Origin: FEN-33 sp963768775
Lineage (GTDB): Archaea; Thermoplasmatota; Thermoplasmata; Methanomassiliicoccales; UBA472
DNA length: 64,000 nt
Assembly: GCA_963768775.1 (NCBI GenBank)
Contig: CAVYIY010000008.1
Coordinates: 434,001 to 498,000, forward strand
Reading direction: 5' to 3'
Made by a program: the position numbers and the translations under genes. Shown one piece after another: positions 1 through 8,388 of this stretch. Under the pieces are notes generated by a model. It was not told the origin of the DNA and did no database searches. It worked only from the letters and a program-made list of their open reading frames with translations. Numbering within the stretch: the first letter of the stretch is position 1; each line of letters begins with the position of its first letter.

Positions 1-1
1 G

Positions 2-1244
2 TTCAAGCTGGAGACGGGCATCGACGTCACCAAGGACAAGATGGCCCTCTATCGCGTTCGCGAGGCGTCGGAGAAGGCCAAGATCGAGCTGTCGACCACC
101 CTGTCGACGGAGATCAACCTGCCATTCATCACCGCGGACGCGAACGGCCCGAGGCATCTGTCGATGACGATCAGCCGGGCGAAGCTGGAAGAGCTCATCA
201 ACCCGGTGGTGGAAAAGTGCCGCGGTCCCTTGACGAACGCCATGAGGGACGCGAAGCTTACTCCGGAGAACATCGACTCGGTCATCCTGGTCGGAGGGCC
301 AACGCGCATGCCCATCGTGCAGCGCTTCGTGGAGAACATGGTCGGCAAGGAAGATCCAGCGGGGCATGGACCCGATGGAGTGCGTGGCCATGGGGGCCGC
401 GATCCAAGGGGCGGTGCTGTCTGGAGAGGTCAAGGACGTGCTGCTGCTCGACGTGACACCGCTTTCCCTGGGAATCGAGACGCTGGGCGGGATTGCCACC
501 AAGCTCATCGACCGCAACACCACCATACCGACGAGGAAGTCGCAGATATTCTCCACGGCATCCGATAATCAGCCGGCGGTGGAGATACATATCGTCCAGG
601 GCGAGAGGGACATGGCAGCAGACAACGTCTCCTTGGGCAGGTTCCAACTCACGGGCATAATGCCAGCGCCCAGAGGGATACCGCAGATCGAGGTCTCGTT
701 CGACATCGATGCCAACGGCATCGTGAACGTGAGCGCCAAGGACCTGGGAACAGGCAAGGAGCAGAAGATTACCATCACCTCGTCCAAGAAGCTGAGCAAG
801 GACGAGATCGAGAAATCGGTCAAGGAGGCGGAGCGCTTCTCCGAGGACGACAAGAAACGTCGGGAGAAGATCGAGACCATCAACCAGGCGGACACTCTGA
901 TCTATACCACGGAGAAAACTCTGGTCGAGCAGACCGATAAGATATCCGCCGAGGAGAGGGAGAAGGTCCAGAAGGCCATCACCGAGCTGAAGGAAGCGAT
1001 GAAGGGCGAGGACCTAGCGAACCTCAAGGCGAAGATCGAGGCTCTGACCAAGGATATGTACGCCATCTCCACCCGCTTGTACTCCGAGGCCTCGAAGAAG
1101 GCCGGAGAGCAGCACGCGCAGGGCCCTGGAGGGCAGGGACCGCAGGGCGCCGGGCCGGAGGAAGCCCAGGGTCAACAGGAAAACGGTAAAGGCGAATATC
1201 GGGATGCGGATTATAAGATCGTCGACGAGGACGAAAAGAAGTAA
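2..1244 (+). CDS. dnaK: Chaperone DnaK (Hsp70), 5' end outside window, one apparent frameshift
   Basis: This is the C-terminal two thirds of the Hsp70 chaperone, an ATPase that refolds proteins with DnaJ and GrpE. The ATPase-domain end is visible (ILVGGPTRMP, then DPMECVAMGAAIQ), followed by the substrate-binding domain (LLLDVTPLSLGIETLGG) and a Gly/Gln-rich tail ending DEDEKK. The frame changes near position 350: removing one G from the doubled G in 'aaggaag' restores a continuous VGKKIQRGMDP stretch typical of DnaK. The break is therefore probably a sequencing error. dnaJ follows 13 bases downstream, the usual chaperone operon order. Confidence 0.95.
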
Positions 1245-1257
1245 CGGACGTTAGCCG

Positions 1258-2400
1258 ATGGCCGATAAACGTGATTACTATGAGGTCTTGGGCATCCCAA
1301 GGACCGCCAGCATCGACGAGATTAAGAAGGCCTACCGCGAGCTGGCTCGCAAGTATCATCCCGATGTGACCAAGGAAGAAAAGGGTCATGCCGAGGAGCG
1401 CTTCAAGGAGATATCCGAGGCGTACGAGGTGCTGGTCGACGCCGACAAGCGTAAGCTCTACGATCAGTACGGGCACGCTGGGATGCAAGGTCAGTTCTCA
1501 AATGGCGGGTTCGATTGGAAGGACTTCACGCACGCTGGCGATATAAGGGACATATTCGGCGATTCGGGCGGCTTCGGCTTCAGCGGCAACCTCTTCGACA
1601 TGCTGTTCGGGATGGGGGGTAGGAGCAGCCGAGGACCGCATCTTGGTCAGTCCCTCCGTTTCGACATCGAGATAACGCTGGACGAGGCGGCCAAGGGCGG
1701 CAAGAGAGAGATCGCCATCCCCCGGACGGTCAAGTGCGACATCTGCGCCGGAACGGGCGCAAAGGAGGGCAAGATCGCCACCTGCCCCGCCTGCGGAGGC
1801 AAGGGCCAGGTGCAGAACGTGCAGCAACGCGGATCCAGCCGCTACGTGACCGTGAGCGCCTGTCCGCGTTGCCGGGGCGCAGGGTCGCTGGCGGAGGCGC
1901 GCTGCCCGAAATGCGGCGGCCGCGGTTCATTGCTGAAGACATCCAAGATCAGCATTGACATCCCGAAGGGGATCGATACTGGAATGAGGCTTAGGTTCCA
2001 AGGAGCGGGGGACGACAGCCCCGATGGCGGGCCGCCTGGCGACCTATTCGTGGTGGTGCATGTGAAGGAGCACGACCTCTTCAAGCGGGACGGGGCGGAT
2101 CTCTGGATGGATTGGCCAGTGGCGTTCCCCGATGCCGCGCTCGGTGCCGAGGTTGAGATTCCCACCCTGGACGGGAAGGCGATGCTCAACGTGCCATCGG
2201 GGACGCAGGATGATTCGGTGCTGCGTATGAGGGGGAACGGCCTGCCCCGCCTCGATGCCAGAGGCAGAGGGGATCAGTTCGTCCGCATCAAGATCAAGGT
2301 GCCCAAGAAGCTTAGCGCAGAGCAGAAGACGCTGCTAAAGAAGTTCGCCGAGCTAGAGGGATCCAAGAAGGGAATCCTGGACAAGTTCAAGGGCGTTTGA
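1258..2400 (+). CDS. dnaJ: Chaperone DnaJ (Hsp40)
   Basis: This co-chaperone stimulates DnaK ATPase and delivers substrates. The 380-residue protein has an N-terminal J domain with the HPD motif (KYHPDV, about residues 34-39), a Gly/Phe-rich linker (about 75-125), and a zinc-binding domain with four CxxCxGxG-type repeats (CDICAGTG, CPACGGKG, CPRCRGAG, CPKCGGRG). The C-terminal beta domains follow. Length and domain order match type I DnaJ. It lies directly downstream of dnaK and is probably cotranscribed with it. Confidence 0.97.
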   Translation: MADKRDYYEVLGIPRTASIDEIKKAYRELARKYHPDVTKEEKGHAEERFKEISEAYEVLVDADKRKLYDQYGHAGMQGQFSNGGFDWKDFTHAGDIRDIFGDSGGFGFSGNLFDMLFGMGGRSSRGPHLGQSLRFDIEITLDEAAKGGKREIAIPRTVKCDICAGTGAKEGKIATCPACGGKGQVQNVQQRGSSRYVTVSACPRCRGAGSLAEARCPKCGGRGSLLKTSKISIDIPKGIDTGMRLRFQGAGDDSPDGGPPGDLFVVVHVKEHDLFKRDGADLWMDWPVAFPDAALGAEVEIPTLDGKAMLNVPSGTQDDSVLRMRGNGLPRLDARGRGDQFVRIKIKVPKKLSAEQKTLLKKFAELEGSKKGILDKFKGV

Positions 2401-2533
2401 TCGCCGAATGCGTCCGAGCGATGTTTGGCACTTTTCCGCATGAAAGGGAGCAGGCTTGATAGAGCAGCTGGATTCATATCATGGCAAAATGGCATGCGCC
2501 TCTGCACCCTGGCAGCATGTGACAGCGGACAAG

Positions 2534-2541
2534 GTTTTAAT
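2534..2541 (+). promoter_or_regulatory. TATA-like element before the MFS gene
   Basis: The sequence gttttaat sits in the gap after dnaJ. A start site about 25 bases downstream would give a roughly 30-base leader before the ATG at 2592, which is preceded by a Shine-Dalgarno-like ggtgtgat. This is inferred from sequence alone. Confidence 0.4.
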
Positions 2542-2591
2542 GCCGCTTCGATATCGCTGCCAGAAGCTTGCCCTGCGGAAAAGGTGTGATA

Positions 2592-3824
2592 ATGATCCCC
2601 CGGATCGGAAATCTGCGTTCGCTCGATAGGCGCCTCTGGGTGCTCTTCACCGGTAGGATCATCGCCTCCACCGGCTTCGCCGTCGCAGTGCCCTTCCTGT
2701 CGATATACCTCAACCAGCACCTCGGCGTTCCAATGACCTTGGTCGGGTTGATCTTCCTTTTCTCCTCGGGAGCGGGAGCGGTCGGCCAGATACTGGGAGG
2801 CGAGCTCTCCGACCGGATCGGTCGCAAGAAGGTCATGATCTTCTCGATGGCCTCGCGCTCGGTTGTCTTCGCCTTGATCGCCTTGGTCATGATGAACCTG
2901 GGCGATTACGCGATCATAGGTTTGCTGATTGTTTGCAGCACATTCTTAGGGTCTTTCTTCGAGCCTGCTTCCAGCGCCATGATCGCCGACATAGTCCCCC
3001 CGAACAAGAGGCTGGAGGCCTATGGTCTGCTGCGCATCGGCCAGAATGTCGGCTGGACCTTGGGACCATTGCTCGGCGGACTGCTGGTGATAATATCGTA
3101 TTCCTCGCTATTCCTCCTCACCGCCATCAGCATGGCCAGCGTGGCCTTCATCGTGATATTGTTGATCTCGGACTCCATGTACTGCGCCAAGACCGAGCAC
3201 TTCAGTGCCAGGGACCTGTTGGCGGTGCGCAAGGACACGGTATTCGCGGCGTTCTGCCTGATATCGGTGTTACTTTCTCTTGTGACCGCCCAGATGTCAT
3301 CGGTCTATTCCGTTTACTCGGAAAAGGTGGTCGGCATCCAAGTGTACGAGGTCGGATACCTCTATGCCATTAACGGATTGATGGTGGTGCTCATCCAGTT
3401 CCCGGTCGCCCGCTGGGTGTCGCGCTTCCGCATGACCAATGCCATCTCCATAGGCGCCTTCCTCTATGCCATAGGCTACTTCCTGGTGGCGTTCACCAAC
3501 GATTTCTTCACCCTGGCATTCTGCATGGTTGTCATCAGCATGGGCGAGATCGTCGTCTCCCCGGCATCGAGCAATCTGGTGGCTAACATGTCCCCGGAGA
3601 ACATGCGCGGCCGCTACATGGGCGTTTACGGACTGTTCTCCCAATTCGGCTGGTCCATGGGTCCGCTGGCCGGAGGTCTGCTGATGGACGCCTTCGTGGG
3701 CCAGCCCACAATCCTGTGGGGAGGGGTGGCGTCCTTCGCCGTCTTCGCGGCCATCGGGTATCTGATCCTCAGGTCGAGGATGACGGAGAGCATCGACCGG
3801 GTGCAGTCAGCCCAGCGTTCCTAG
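2592..3824 (+). CDS. Major facilitator superfamily transporter
   Basis: This is a roughly 410-residue integral membrane transporter with about 12 hydrophobic segments. The MFS motif A region is visible as GGELSDRIGRKKVMIFS between helices 2 and 3. A related motif, MSPENMRGRYMGVYG, appears in the second half. The family moves small solutes or drugs by proton coupling; the substrate cannot be told from sequence. The ATG at 2592 is preferred over an upstream TTG at 2568 because of the ggtgtgat sequence just before it. It is transcribed alone, and the next gene starts 37 bases later. Confidence 0.9.
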   Translation: MIPRIGNLRSLDRRLWVLFTGRIIASTGFAVAVPFLSIYLNQHLGVPMTLVGLIFLFSSGAGAVGQILGGELSDRIGRKKVMIFSMASRSVVFALIALVMMNLGDYAIIGLLIVCSTFLGSFFEPASSAMIADIVPPNKRLEAYGLLRIGQNVGWTLGPLLGGLLVIISYSSLFLLTAISMASVAFIVILLISDSMYCAKTEHFSARDLLAVRKDTVFAAFCLISVLLSLVTAQMSSVYSVYSEKVVGIQVYEVGYLYAINGLMVVLIQFPVARWVSRFRMTNAISIGAFLYAIGYFLVAFTNDFFTLAFCMVVISMGEIVVSPASSNLVANMSPENMRGRYMGVYGLFSQFGWSMGPLAGGLLMDAFVGQPTILWGGVASFAVFAAIGYLILRSRMTESIDRVQSAQRS

Positions 3825-3861
3825 AAAGGCTTATCTCCGCATCCAGCCTTGAAAGTGGCGA

Positions 3862-4614
3862 ATGAGGACCATCGGGATCTTCACCGAGGACTTCCATTTC
3901 TTCTACGAGCTGGTCCGCCGGCTGAAGGAGAAGGGTGAGCCCTTCGTCTCCATCAGCCTGTCTGGCGAGGTCCCGCCCGGCGTGGGGGTCGTGATCACCA
4001 CAGAGGCAGAAAGGAAGAAGCTTCATTTCTCAGAGGTCGTCACGGAGAAGGACCCAGAGCGTGCCATCGATGTGGCGAAGTGCATGCTGGTCGGTGGGAC
4101 GGAGTATCGCACCCTCATCATCGGGATCGACCCGGGGAAGAATACCGGGCTCGCCATATTCGGCGAGGGGAAGCTTCTGGTCGCCGAAACGGTACGCTAC
4201 ACCGGGAAAGTGGCGGAGGTGCTGGAGCATTTCCTGCACTGCCTCGATTACCAGAAGGCGGTGGCGCGCATCGGGCATGGCGACCCGACCAACCGGAATC
4301 GCATCATAAGGTCGATCTGGGGATTGGTGGACGAGATTGAATTGGTGGATGAAACCGGGACGACCCAGCGCACCCTGGACCCTGATGTCGATGCCGCCAA
4401 GCGGATTGCCATGTCCAAGGGGCAGAGGGTGAAGGAGGCTCCTGAGGTAGAGCCAACGGCTGGCGAGCTTAGGGATATCCAGAGGCTCTCGCGCATCGAG
4501 AGCGAGGGCAGCGTCACCATCTCCTCTGATCTCGCGAGTGCGGTCGCCAAGGGAGAGATGACTCTGCGCCAGGCGGTGCAATCGCAGCGCAAGCTCAGCT
4601 CTGAAGATGAGTGA
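3862..4614 (+). CDS. RuvC/RNase H-fold protein of unknown function
   Basis: This 250-residue archaeal protein has an N-terminal alpha/beta segment (1-85), then IDPGKNTG at 89-96. That motif is the signature of the first strand and catalytic Asp of RuvC-like RNase H-fold nucleases. Later DPTNRNR (141-147), acidic residues around 158-164, and DxDAAKRIA (175-183) resemble the remaining acidic residues and the final D-A-x-x-IA helix of RuvC. A charged tail follows. A nuclease or resolvase role is inferred, and no named family is recognised. The 3' end overlaps the convergent AMP phosphorylase gene by 20 bases. A TATA-like aaaggcttat lies about 30 bases upstream of the ATG. Confidence 0.75.
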   Translation: MRTIGIFTEDFHFFYELVRRLKEKGEPFVSISLSGEVPPGVGVVITTEAERKKLHFSEVVTEKDPERAIDVAKCMLVGGTEYRTLIIGIDPGKNTGLAIFGEGKLLVAETVRYTGKVAEVLEHFLHCLDYQKAVARIGHGDPTNRNRIIRSIWGLVDEIELVDETGTTQRTLDPDVDAAKRIAMSKGQRVKEAPEVEPTAGELRDIQRLSRIESEGSVTISSDLASAVAKGEMTLRQAVQSQRKLSSEDE

Positions 4615-6115
4615 ACCCTGGCGTCCTGACCAGCACCATGCCGGAAACGCTCATGGGCTCGAACTTCCTGGCGACGCCGAGCGCGTCGTTGAGTTTGTTC
4701 TCGTTGTCGGCATAGATGGTGAATAGAGTGTCGCCCACATCCACTGTCGCCCCCACCTTATTGGAGATGACCACACCCGCACCTTTGTCCTTAGGCGCCC
4801 CGGCTGCCCTGGCGATTCGCACCAGATCCTTGTTCTTGATGTTGCCGATGTAGCCGGACTTCTTGGCCAGAACACTGGTATCGAACTTACCCGGCTGGAT
4901 GTCCGATGACTTGATGTTGGGATTCCCGCCCTGTGCCGCCACGATCTCCCGGAATTTCGCCAGAGCTGCCCCGGACTCGAGGATCTCCTTGGCGCGCTCG
5001 AAGCCGTGCGGGATCCCGCCCATCTCTAGGATGATGCCTGAGAGCCTCAATGCCTTTTCCACCACGGAATTGGGGAATTTCGCCCCCTCCAGCACGGTCA
5101 TCGCCTCGCGGGCCTCCAGAGCCGGCCCGATGGCCCGGCCCACGGGTTGGCCACCATAGGTTATGGCGCATTCCACCTTGATGCCCAAGGTCTCGCCCAG
5201 GTCGACGAAGTCCTTCGCATATGCCTTGGCGATCTCCATGGTAGGCACCTTGGTCTCCTGCCCCATCGGAATATCGACCAAGAGGAAATCCGCTCCTACC
5301 GCCTTCTTCTTGGACATCACGCTTGCCAATAGCTGGGGATGGGGATCAATGCCGAGAGGGTGCTCCACTCGGATGATCACGTCGTCCGCCGGTGCGAGGT
5401 TCAGCCCCCCGCCCCAGGCCATGATGCCTCCGTGGGTCTCGGCGATGTTCTTGAGCTCCTTAGCATCGAAATCGACGTTGGCGAAGACTTCGACGATGTC
5501 CGCGGTCCCGGCCGCGGAGCTGATGGCCCGCGAAGAGGTCTTCGGTATCAAGAGCCCCGCCGCTGCGACTATGGGGACAACGATCAGCGTCACCTTGTTG
5601 CCTGGGACTCCACCCACGGAATGGAAATCGAATACCGGCGAGCGGTCGAAATCGATGGTCTCCCCGGTCTCGACCATGGCCAGTGTGAGGTCCGCTGTTT
5701 CCCTGATGTTCATGCCATTGATGTGAAGACTAGTCACGTAGGCGGCCAGTTCGACGCTCGACAGCGTGCGGGCGCTGATGTCCGTCACCAGCGTTCTTAT
5801 CTCCTCGGTGGTTAGCTCCAAACCGTCCATCTTCTTCCGGATGTAGTCGACCGACTCCGGTTTGCCCGTGGGCATGACGTCTAGGAGTTCTCCCGTCTCC
5901 GGCCCGATGAAGGAGAAGGCCTTGCCCAAGAGCCCGATTTCTCCTTCCTGGAGGACGGACTCGGTGGTCTGGACGATTGCCGTGACGGTGTTGCCTTCAT
6001 GTCTTACCTTCACCCGGTCGCCTTCGTGCACACCGATCTCCATGCAGTCTTCGGTGCGGAGCAGTGCGGCTATCTCTCCAGTGTCCATATCGATGTATTT
6101 TGCCTTGAGCTTCAT
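4595..6115 (-). CDS. deoA: AMP phosphorylase
   Basis: This enzyme phosphorolyses AMP (also CMP and UMP) to free base plus ribose 1,5-bisphosphate, the first step of the archaeal AMP pathway. The 506-residue protein has the long archaeal N-terminal extension and then the thymidine-phosphorylase-type core: FHSVGGVPGNKVTL, and the family signature SSRAISSAAGTADIVE in the middle. Length fits the archaeal enzyme rather than bacterial DeoA. It is the last gene of a tight three-gene operon, starting 3 bases after the RuBisCO stop. Confidence 0.95.
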   Translation of the reverse strand: MKLKAKYIDMDTGEIAALLRTEDCMEIGVHEGDRVKVRHEGNTVTAIVQTTESVLQEGEIGLLGKAFSFIGPETGELLDVMPTGKPESVDYIRKKMDGLELTTEEIRTLVTDISARTLSSVELAAYVTSLHINGMNIRETADLTLAMVETGETIDFDRSPVFDFHSVGGVPGNKVTLIVVPIVAAAGLLIPKTSSRAISSAAGTADIVEVFANVDFDAKELKNIAETHGGIMAWGGGLNLAPADDVIIRVEHPLGIDPHPQLLASVMSKKKAVGADFLLVDIPMGQETKVPTMEIAKAYAKDFVDLGETLGIKVECAITYGGQPVGRAIGPALEAREAMTVLEGAKFPNSVVEKALRLSGIILEMGGIPHGFERAKEILESGAALAKFREIVAAQGGNPNIKSSDIQPGKFDTSVLAKKSGYIGNIKNKDLVRIARAAGAPKDKGAGVVISNKVGATVDVGDTLFTIYADNENKLNDALGVARKFEPMSVSGMVLVRTPGFTHLQS

Positions 6116-6118
6116 CGT

Positions 6119-7369
6119 TCAACCCCATTTCTCGAGTGCTAGTCTCAACTCTGGATGATCCTTGGCGTAATCCTTGGCGGGTATGCCGGAGGAGGCCGCG
6201 TCCACCGCCTGGGCCATGGCCTTCGCCCCTCCCCTGACCCCCATCGGATGGCCGGCGACGCCGCCTCCCGCCTGGATCTGGATGTCCTTGCCTGCAATCT
6301 CCACCAGCCTGCCAACCAGCCCGGGGTGCACCCCGCCCGAACAGACGCTGAGGCTGGGCTTCAGGCCGTACATCGGCTCGACGCAGGCCCTCTGGCTCTT
6401 CTGGTCCTCCAGCGAGACCCCTTGCATCTTGCCGACCCCGAAGGTACCGATGTGGATGGCATCCCCGCCGCACATGCGCGTCAGCTTCGCCAGGACGCTC
6501 CAGGCGATGCCGTGTTCCTTGCTGCGCGTGAACGCGGCGTGCATGGTGCGATGAACATGGATCGGGACCTTGATCGACGGGTCCTCGGCGATCACTTGCA
6601 CGGCGGCGAAGCCTGCAGTGAGCACGTCCACCATTATCTCCGAGGCGCCGAGCTCCTGCGCCCTCTCCGCCACCTCCAGGATCTTATCCCCTCTGGTCGA
6701 GACATTGATGGCATGTATGATCCGGTGCCCGGTCTCGGATTGGACCTGGTCGATTGCCTCGGCGATAGCGACCACCCTCTCCTCGAGGGGGCAGAAGCTT
6801 TGGTTCACCAGGGTCTCGTCGTCCTTGCCGTTCGTCAGGCCTCCCATGCCCGACTCGTAAATGTAATCCCCATATCCCTGCGGGGTCAAGCCGATCTTCG
6901 GCTTCACTATGGTTCCGACCAAAGGCTTCTCCGGCCGATTCAGCAAGGAGCGCATCCCGTCGATGCCGAACTTCGGGCCCTTGAACTCTTTGACGATGGA
7001 ACGGGGGAAGACGCAATCCTCCAGTCTTACGGCCTTCAGCGCGTCGAGGCCGAAGAGATTGCCGGAGATCACGCTGAGGATCTGGGGGACGCCTCCGATA
7101 TCGAGGCTGAAATCGGCGATGGGATAGGCGATATGGCAGACATCGTCGCGGATGTCGATTACTTTTCCGCTATATGCTTTGAAGATCCCCTCTTCCAGGG
7201 TGCTCAGGCCGGTCCAGGTGCCGGTGGATTGCTCCGTGGCGATCGCCGCCGCTGCGGTCTTCATCGGCAGATCGGTCTTGACCCGGTAGACGCAGACCAC
7301 GTGCGCGTCCAGGTCGATCTTCTCTCCCAGATGCAAGTACTGCTCAGAGTATTCCAATTCACTCACCAT
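6119..7369 (-). CDS. rbcL: Form III ribulose-bisphosphate carboxylase (RuBisCO)
   Basis: This enzyme carboxylates ribulose 1,5-bisphosphate to two 3-phosphoglycerates. The 416-residue large subunit keeps all expected active-site residues: E46 in TEQSTGTW, N104 in SGNLFG, K156/K158 in VKPKIG, carbamylated K182 with D184/E185 in GKDDE, H273/R274 in HVHRTMH, H306, loop-6 K314 in GVGKM, S344 and G369/G370. The stretch before KDDE reads GGLTNG instead of the common GGxDFx type. There is no small subunit, and the setting between R15P isomerase and AMP phosphorylase identifies form III, acting in nucleotide salvage rather than a Calvin cycle. It overlaps the upstream gene by 7 bases. Confidence 0.96.
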   Translation of the reverse strand: MVSELEYSEQYLHLGEKIDLDAHVVCVYRVKTDLPMKTAAAAIATEQSTGTWTGLSTLEEGIFKAYSGKVIDIRDDVCHIAYPIADFSLDIGGVPQILSVISGNLFGLDALKAVRLEDCVFPRSIVKEFKGPKFGIDGMRSLLNRPEKPLVGTIVKPKIGLTPQGYGDYIYESGMGGLTNGKDDETLVNQSFCPLEERVVAIAEAIDQVQSETGHRIIHAINVSTRGDKILEVAERAQELGASEIMVDVLTAGFAAVQVIAEDPSIKVPIHVHRTMHAAFTRSKEHGIAWSVLAKLTRMCGGDAIHIGTFGVGKMQGVSLEDQKSQRACVEPMYGLKPSLSVCSGGVHPGLVGRLVEIAGKDIQIQAGGGVAGHPMGVRGGAKAMAQAVDAASSGIPAKDYAKDHPELRLALEKWG

Positions 7370-8298
7370 TTCGAAGTGGCCTCGAAAATGAACTCATGGC
7401 CCAGTTGCCGGACGATTATTTCGTATGCTGCGGAGGGTGGGACGACGCCTATCTCGGTCACAATGGCATCGATGTATTCGGGAGGGGTGGCATCGAACAC
7501 TGGGTTCAATATCTTGGTTCCCGGAGGAACCTCCCCCGGCTTGGCGACCTCGCTCGAATCTCGCTCTTCGATCTGCACCAGCTCGCCGTACATGGTCTTG
7601 GGGGAGAACTTGAACGTTTCTGCGCAGACCAGGAAGGGCACCCGCGCCTCGTGGGCGGCCAGCGCGATCTGCGACGTGCCGATCTTGTTGATGAGCGCTC
7701 CATTGGAACAGATGGTGTCCGCCCCGACCACTACGGCATCCAGGTCCTTCATCAGCCATCTTCCCGCCGAGTCGACGATCAGTGTCGGCTTGAGGCCGGC
7801 GGCGGTGAGATCCTTCACCGTCTGCAGTCCCTGGCGCCACGGCCGCGATTCGGTGGCAAAGACATCCAGCTTCTTTCCTTCCTTGTGCGCCTGGATGATC
7901 ACGCCGAGCGCGGATTTGCTGTTGCAGTGCGTCAGCACTCTGTCGCCGTCGCGCAGCCGCCTCGAACCAACGCGCCCGATGATCTCCACCGCCTCCTTGG
8001 AGCGCTTGATGAAATCGTCAGCGTTTCTGATGACCAATCGGCGCAGCTCCTCCACGTCCATGGCCGAAGCGGAATCCTTCAGCACCGCTTGGACGCCGTT
8101 CCAGAGCGAGATTGCCGTCGGCCTTGATGCCAGCAGTTCCTCTTTTGCCAGAGAGAGCGAGTGGCGGAGCTCCTCCAGGTCTTGGCCTGGGAAACCTTCC
8201 GCCTCCTCCTTCATCGCCTCGGCGGCGCTTCGGGCGATCTCGGCCGCACCGCGGACCTCCATGCGCTTGATCGCTCCTGCTGCATCCTTGACTCTCAT
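7363..8298 (-). CDS. Ribose-1,5-bisphosphate isomerase
   Basis: This eIF2B-alpha/MtnA-superfamily enzyme converts ribose 1,5-bisphosphate from AMP phosphorylase to ribulose 1,5-bisphosphate for RuBisCO. Numbered from the chosen ATG (311 residues), Cys125 in THCNSKSAL and Asp194 in VGADTICSNG match the catalytic Cys/Asp pair of the Thermococcus enzyme with the same spacing. An ATG at 8355 would add 19 unconserved residues, and a TATA-like element at 8329-8337 favours 8298. It is the first gene of the AMP-pathway operon. Confidence 0.93.
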   Translation of the reverse strand: MRVKDAAGAIKRMEVRGAAEIARSAAEAMKEEAEGFPGQDLEELRHSLSLAKEELLASRPTAISLWNGVQAVLKDSASAMDVEELRRLVIRNADDFIKRSKEAVEIIGRVGSRRLRDGDRVLTHCNSKSALGVIIQAHKEGKKLDVFATESRPWRQGLQTVKDLTAAGLKPTLIVDSAGRWLMKDLDAVVVGADTICSNGALINKIGTSQIALAAHEARVPFLVCAETFKFSPKTMYGELVQIEERDSSEVAKPGEVPPGTKILNPVFDATPPEYIDAIVTEIGVVPPSAAYEIIVRQLGHEFIFEATSKW

Positions 8299-8328
8299 GT
8301 TACTCGACCTCTCATATCCAACCACTGG

Positions 8329-8337
8329 AAAATAAAT
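8329..8337 (-). promoter_or_regulatory. TATA-like promoter of the AMP-pathway operon
   Basis: On the minus strand the sequence attta-tttt lies about 30 bases upstream of the ATG at 8298. This predicts a start site close to that codon and a very short leader. It would give the R15P isomerase-RuBisCO-AMP phosphorylase operon its own promoter, independent of polX upstream. Confidence 0.45.
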
Positions 8338-8388
8338 GTTGGTGGGGTTACTCATCGCTTCGGCTTGCGCTGAAATGAGCGGTTGGTC

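Noticed and set aside
6155..8335. A 726-codon open frame on the plus strand opposite RuBisCO and R15P isomerase
   Set aside because: The minus-strand genes have full family motifs; the plus-strand frame is Arg/His/Asp-rich, lacks any domain, and reflects the GC-rich codon use of its antisense.
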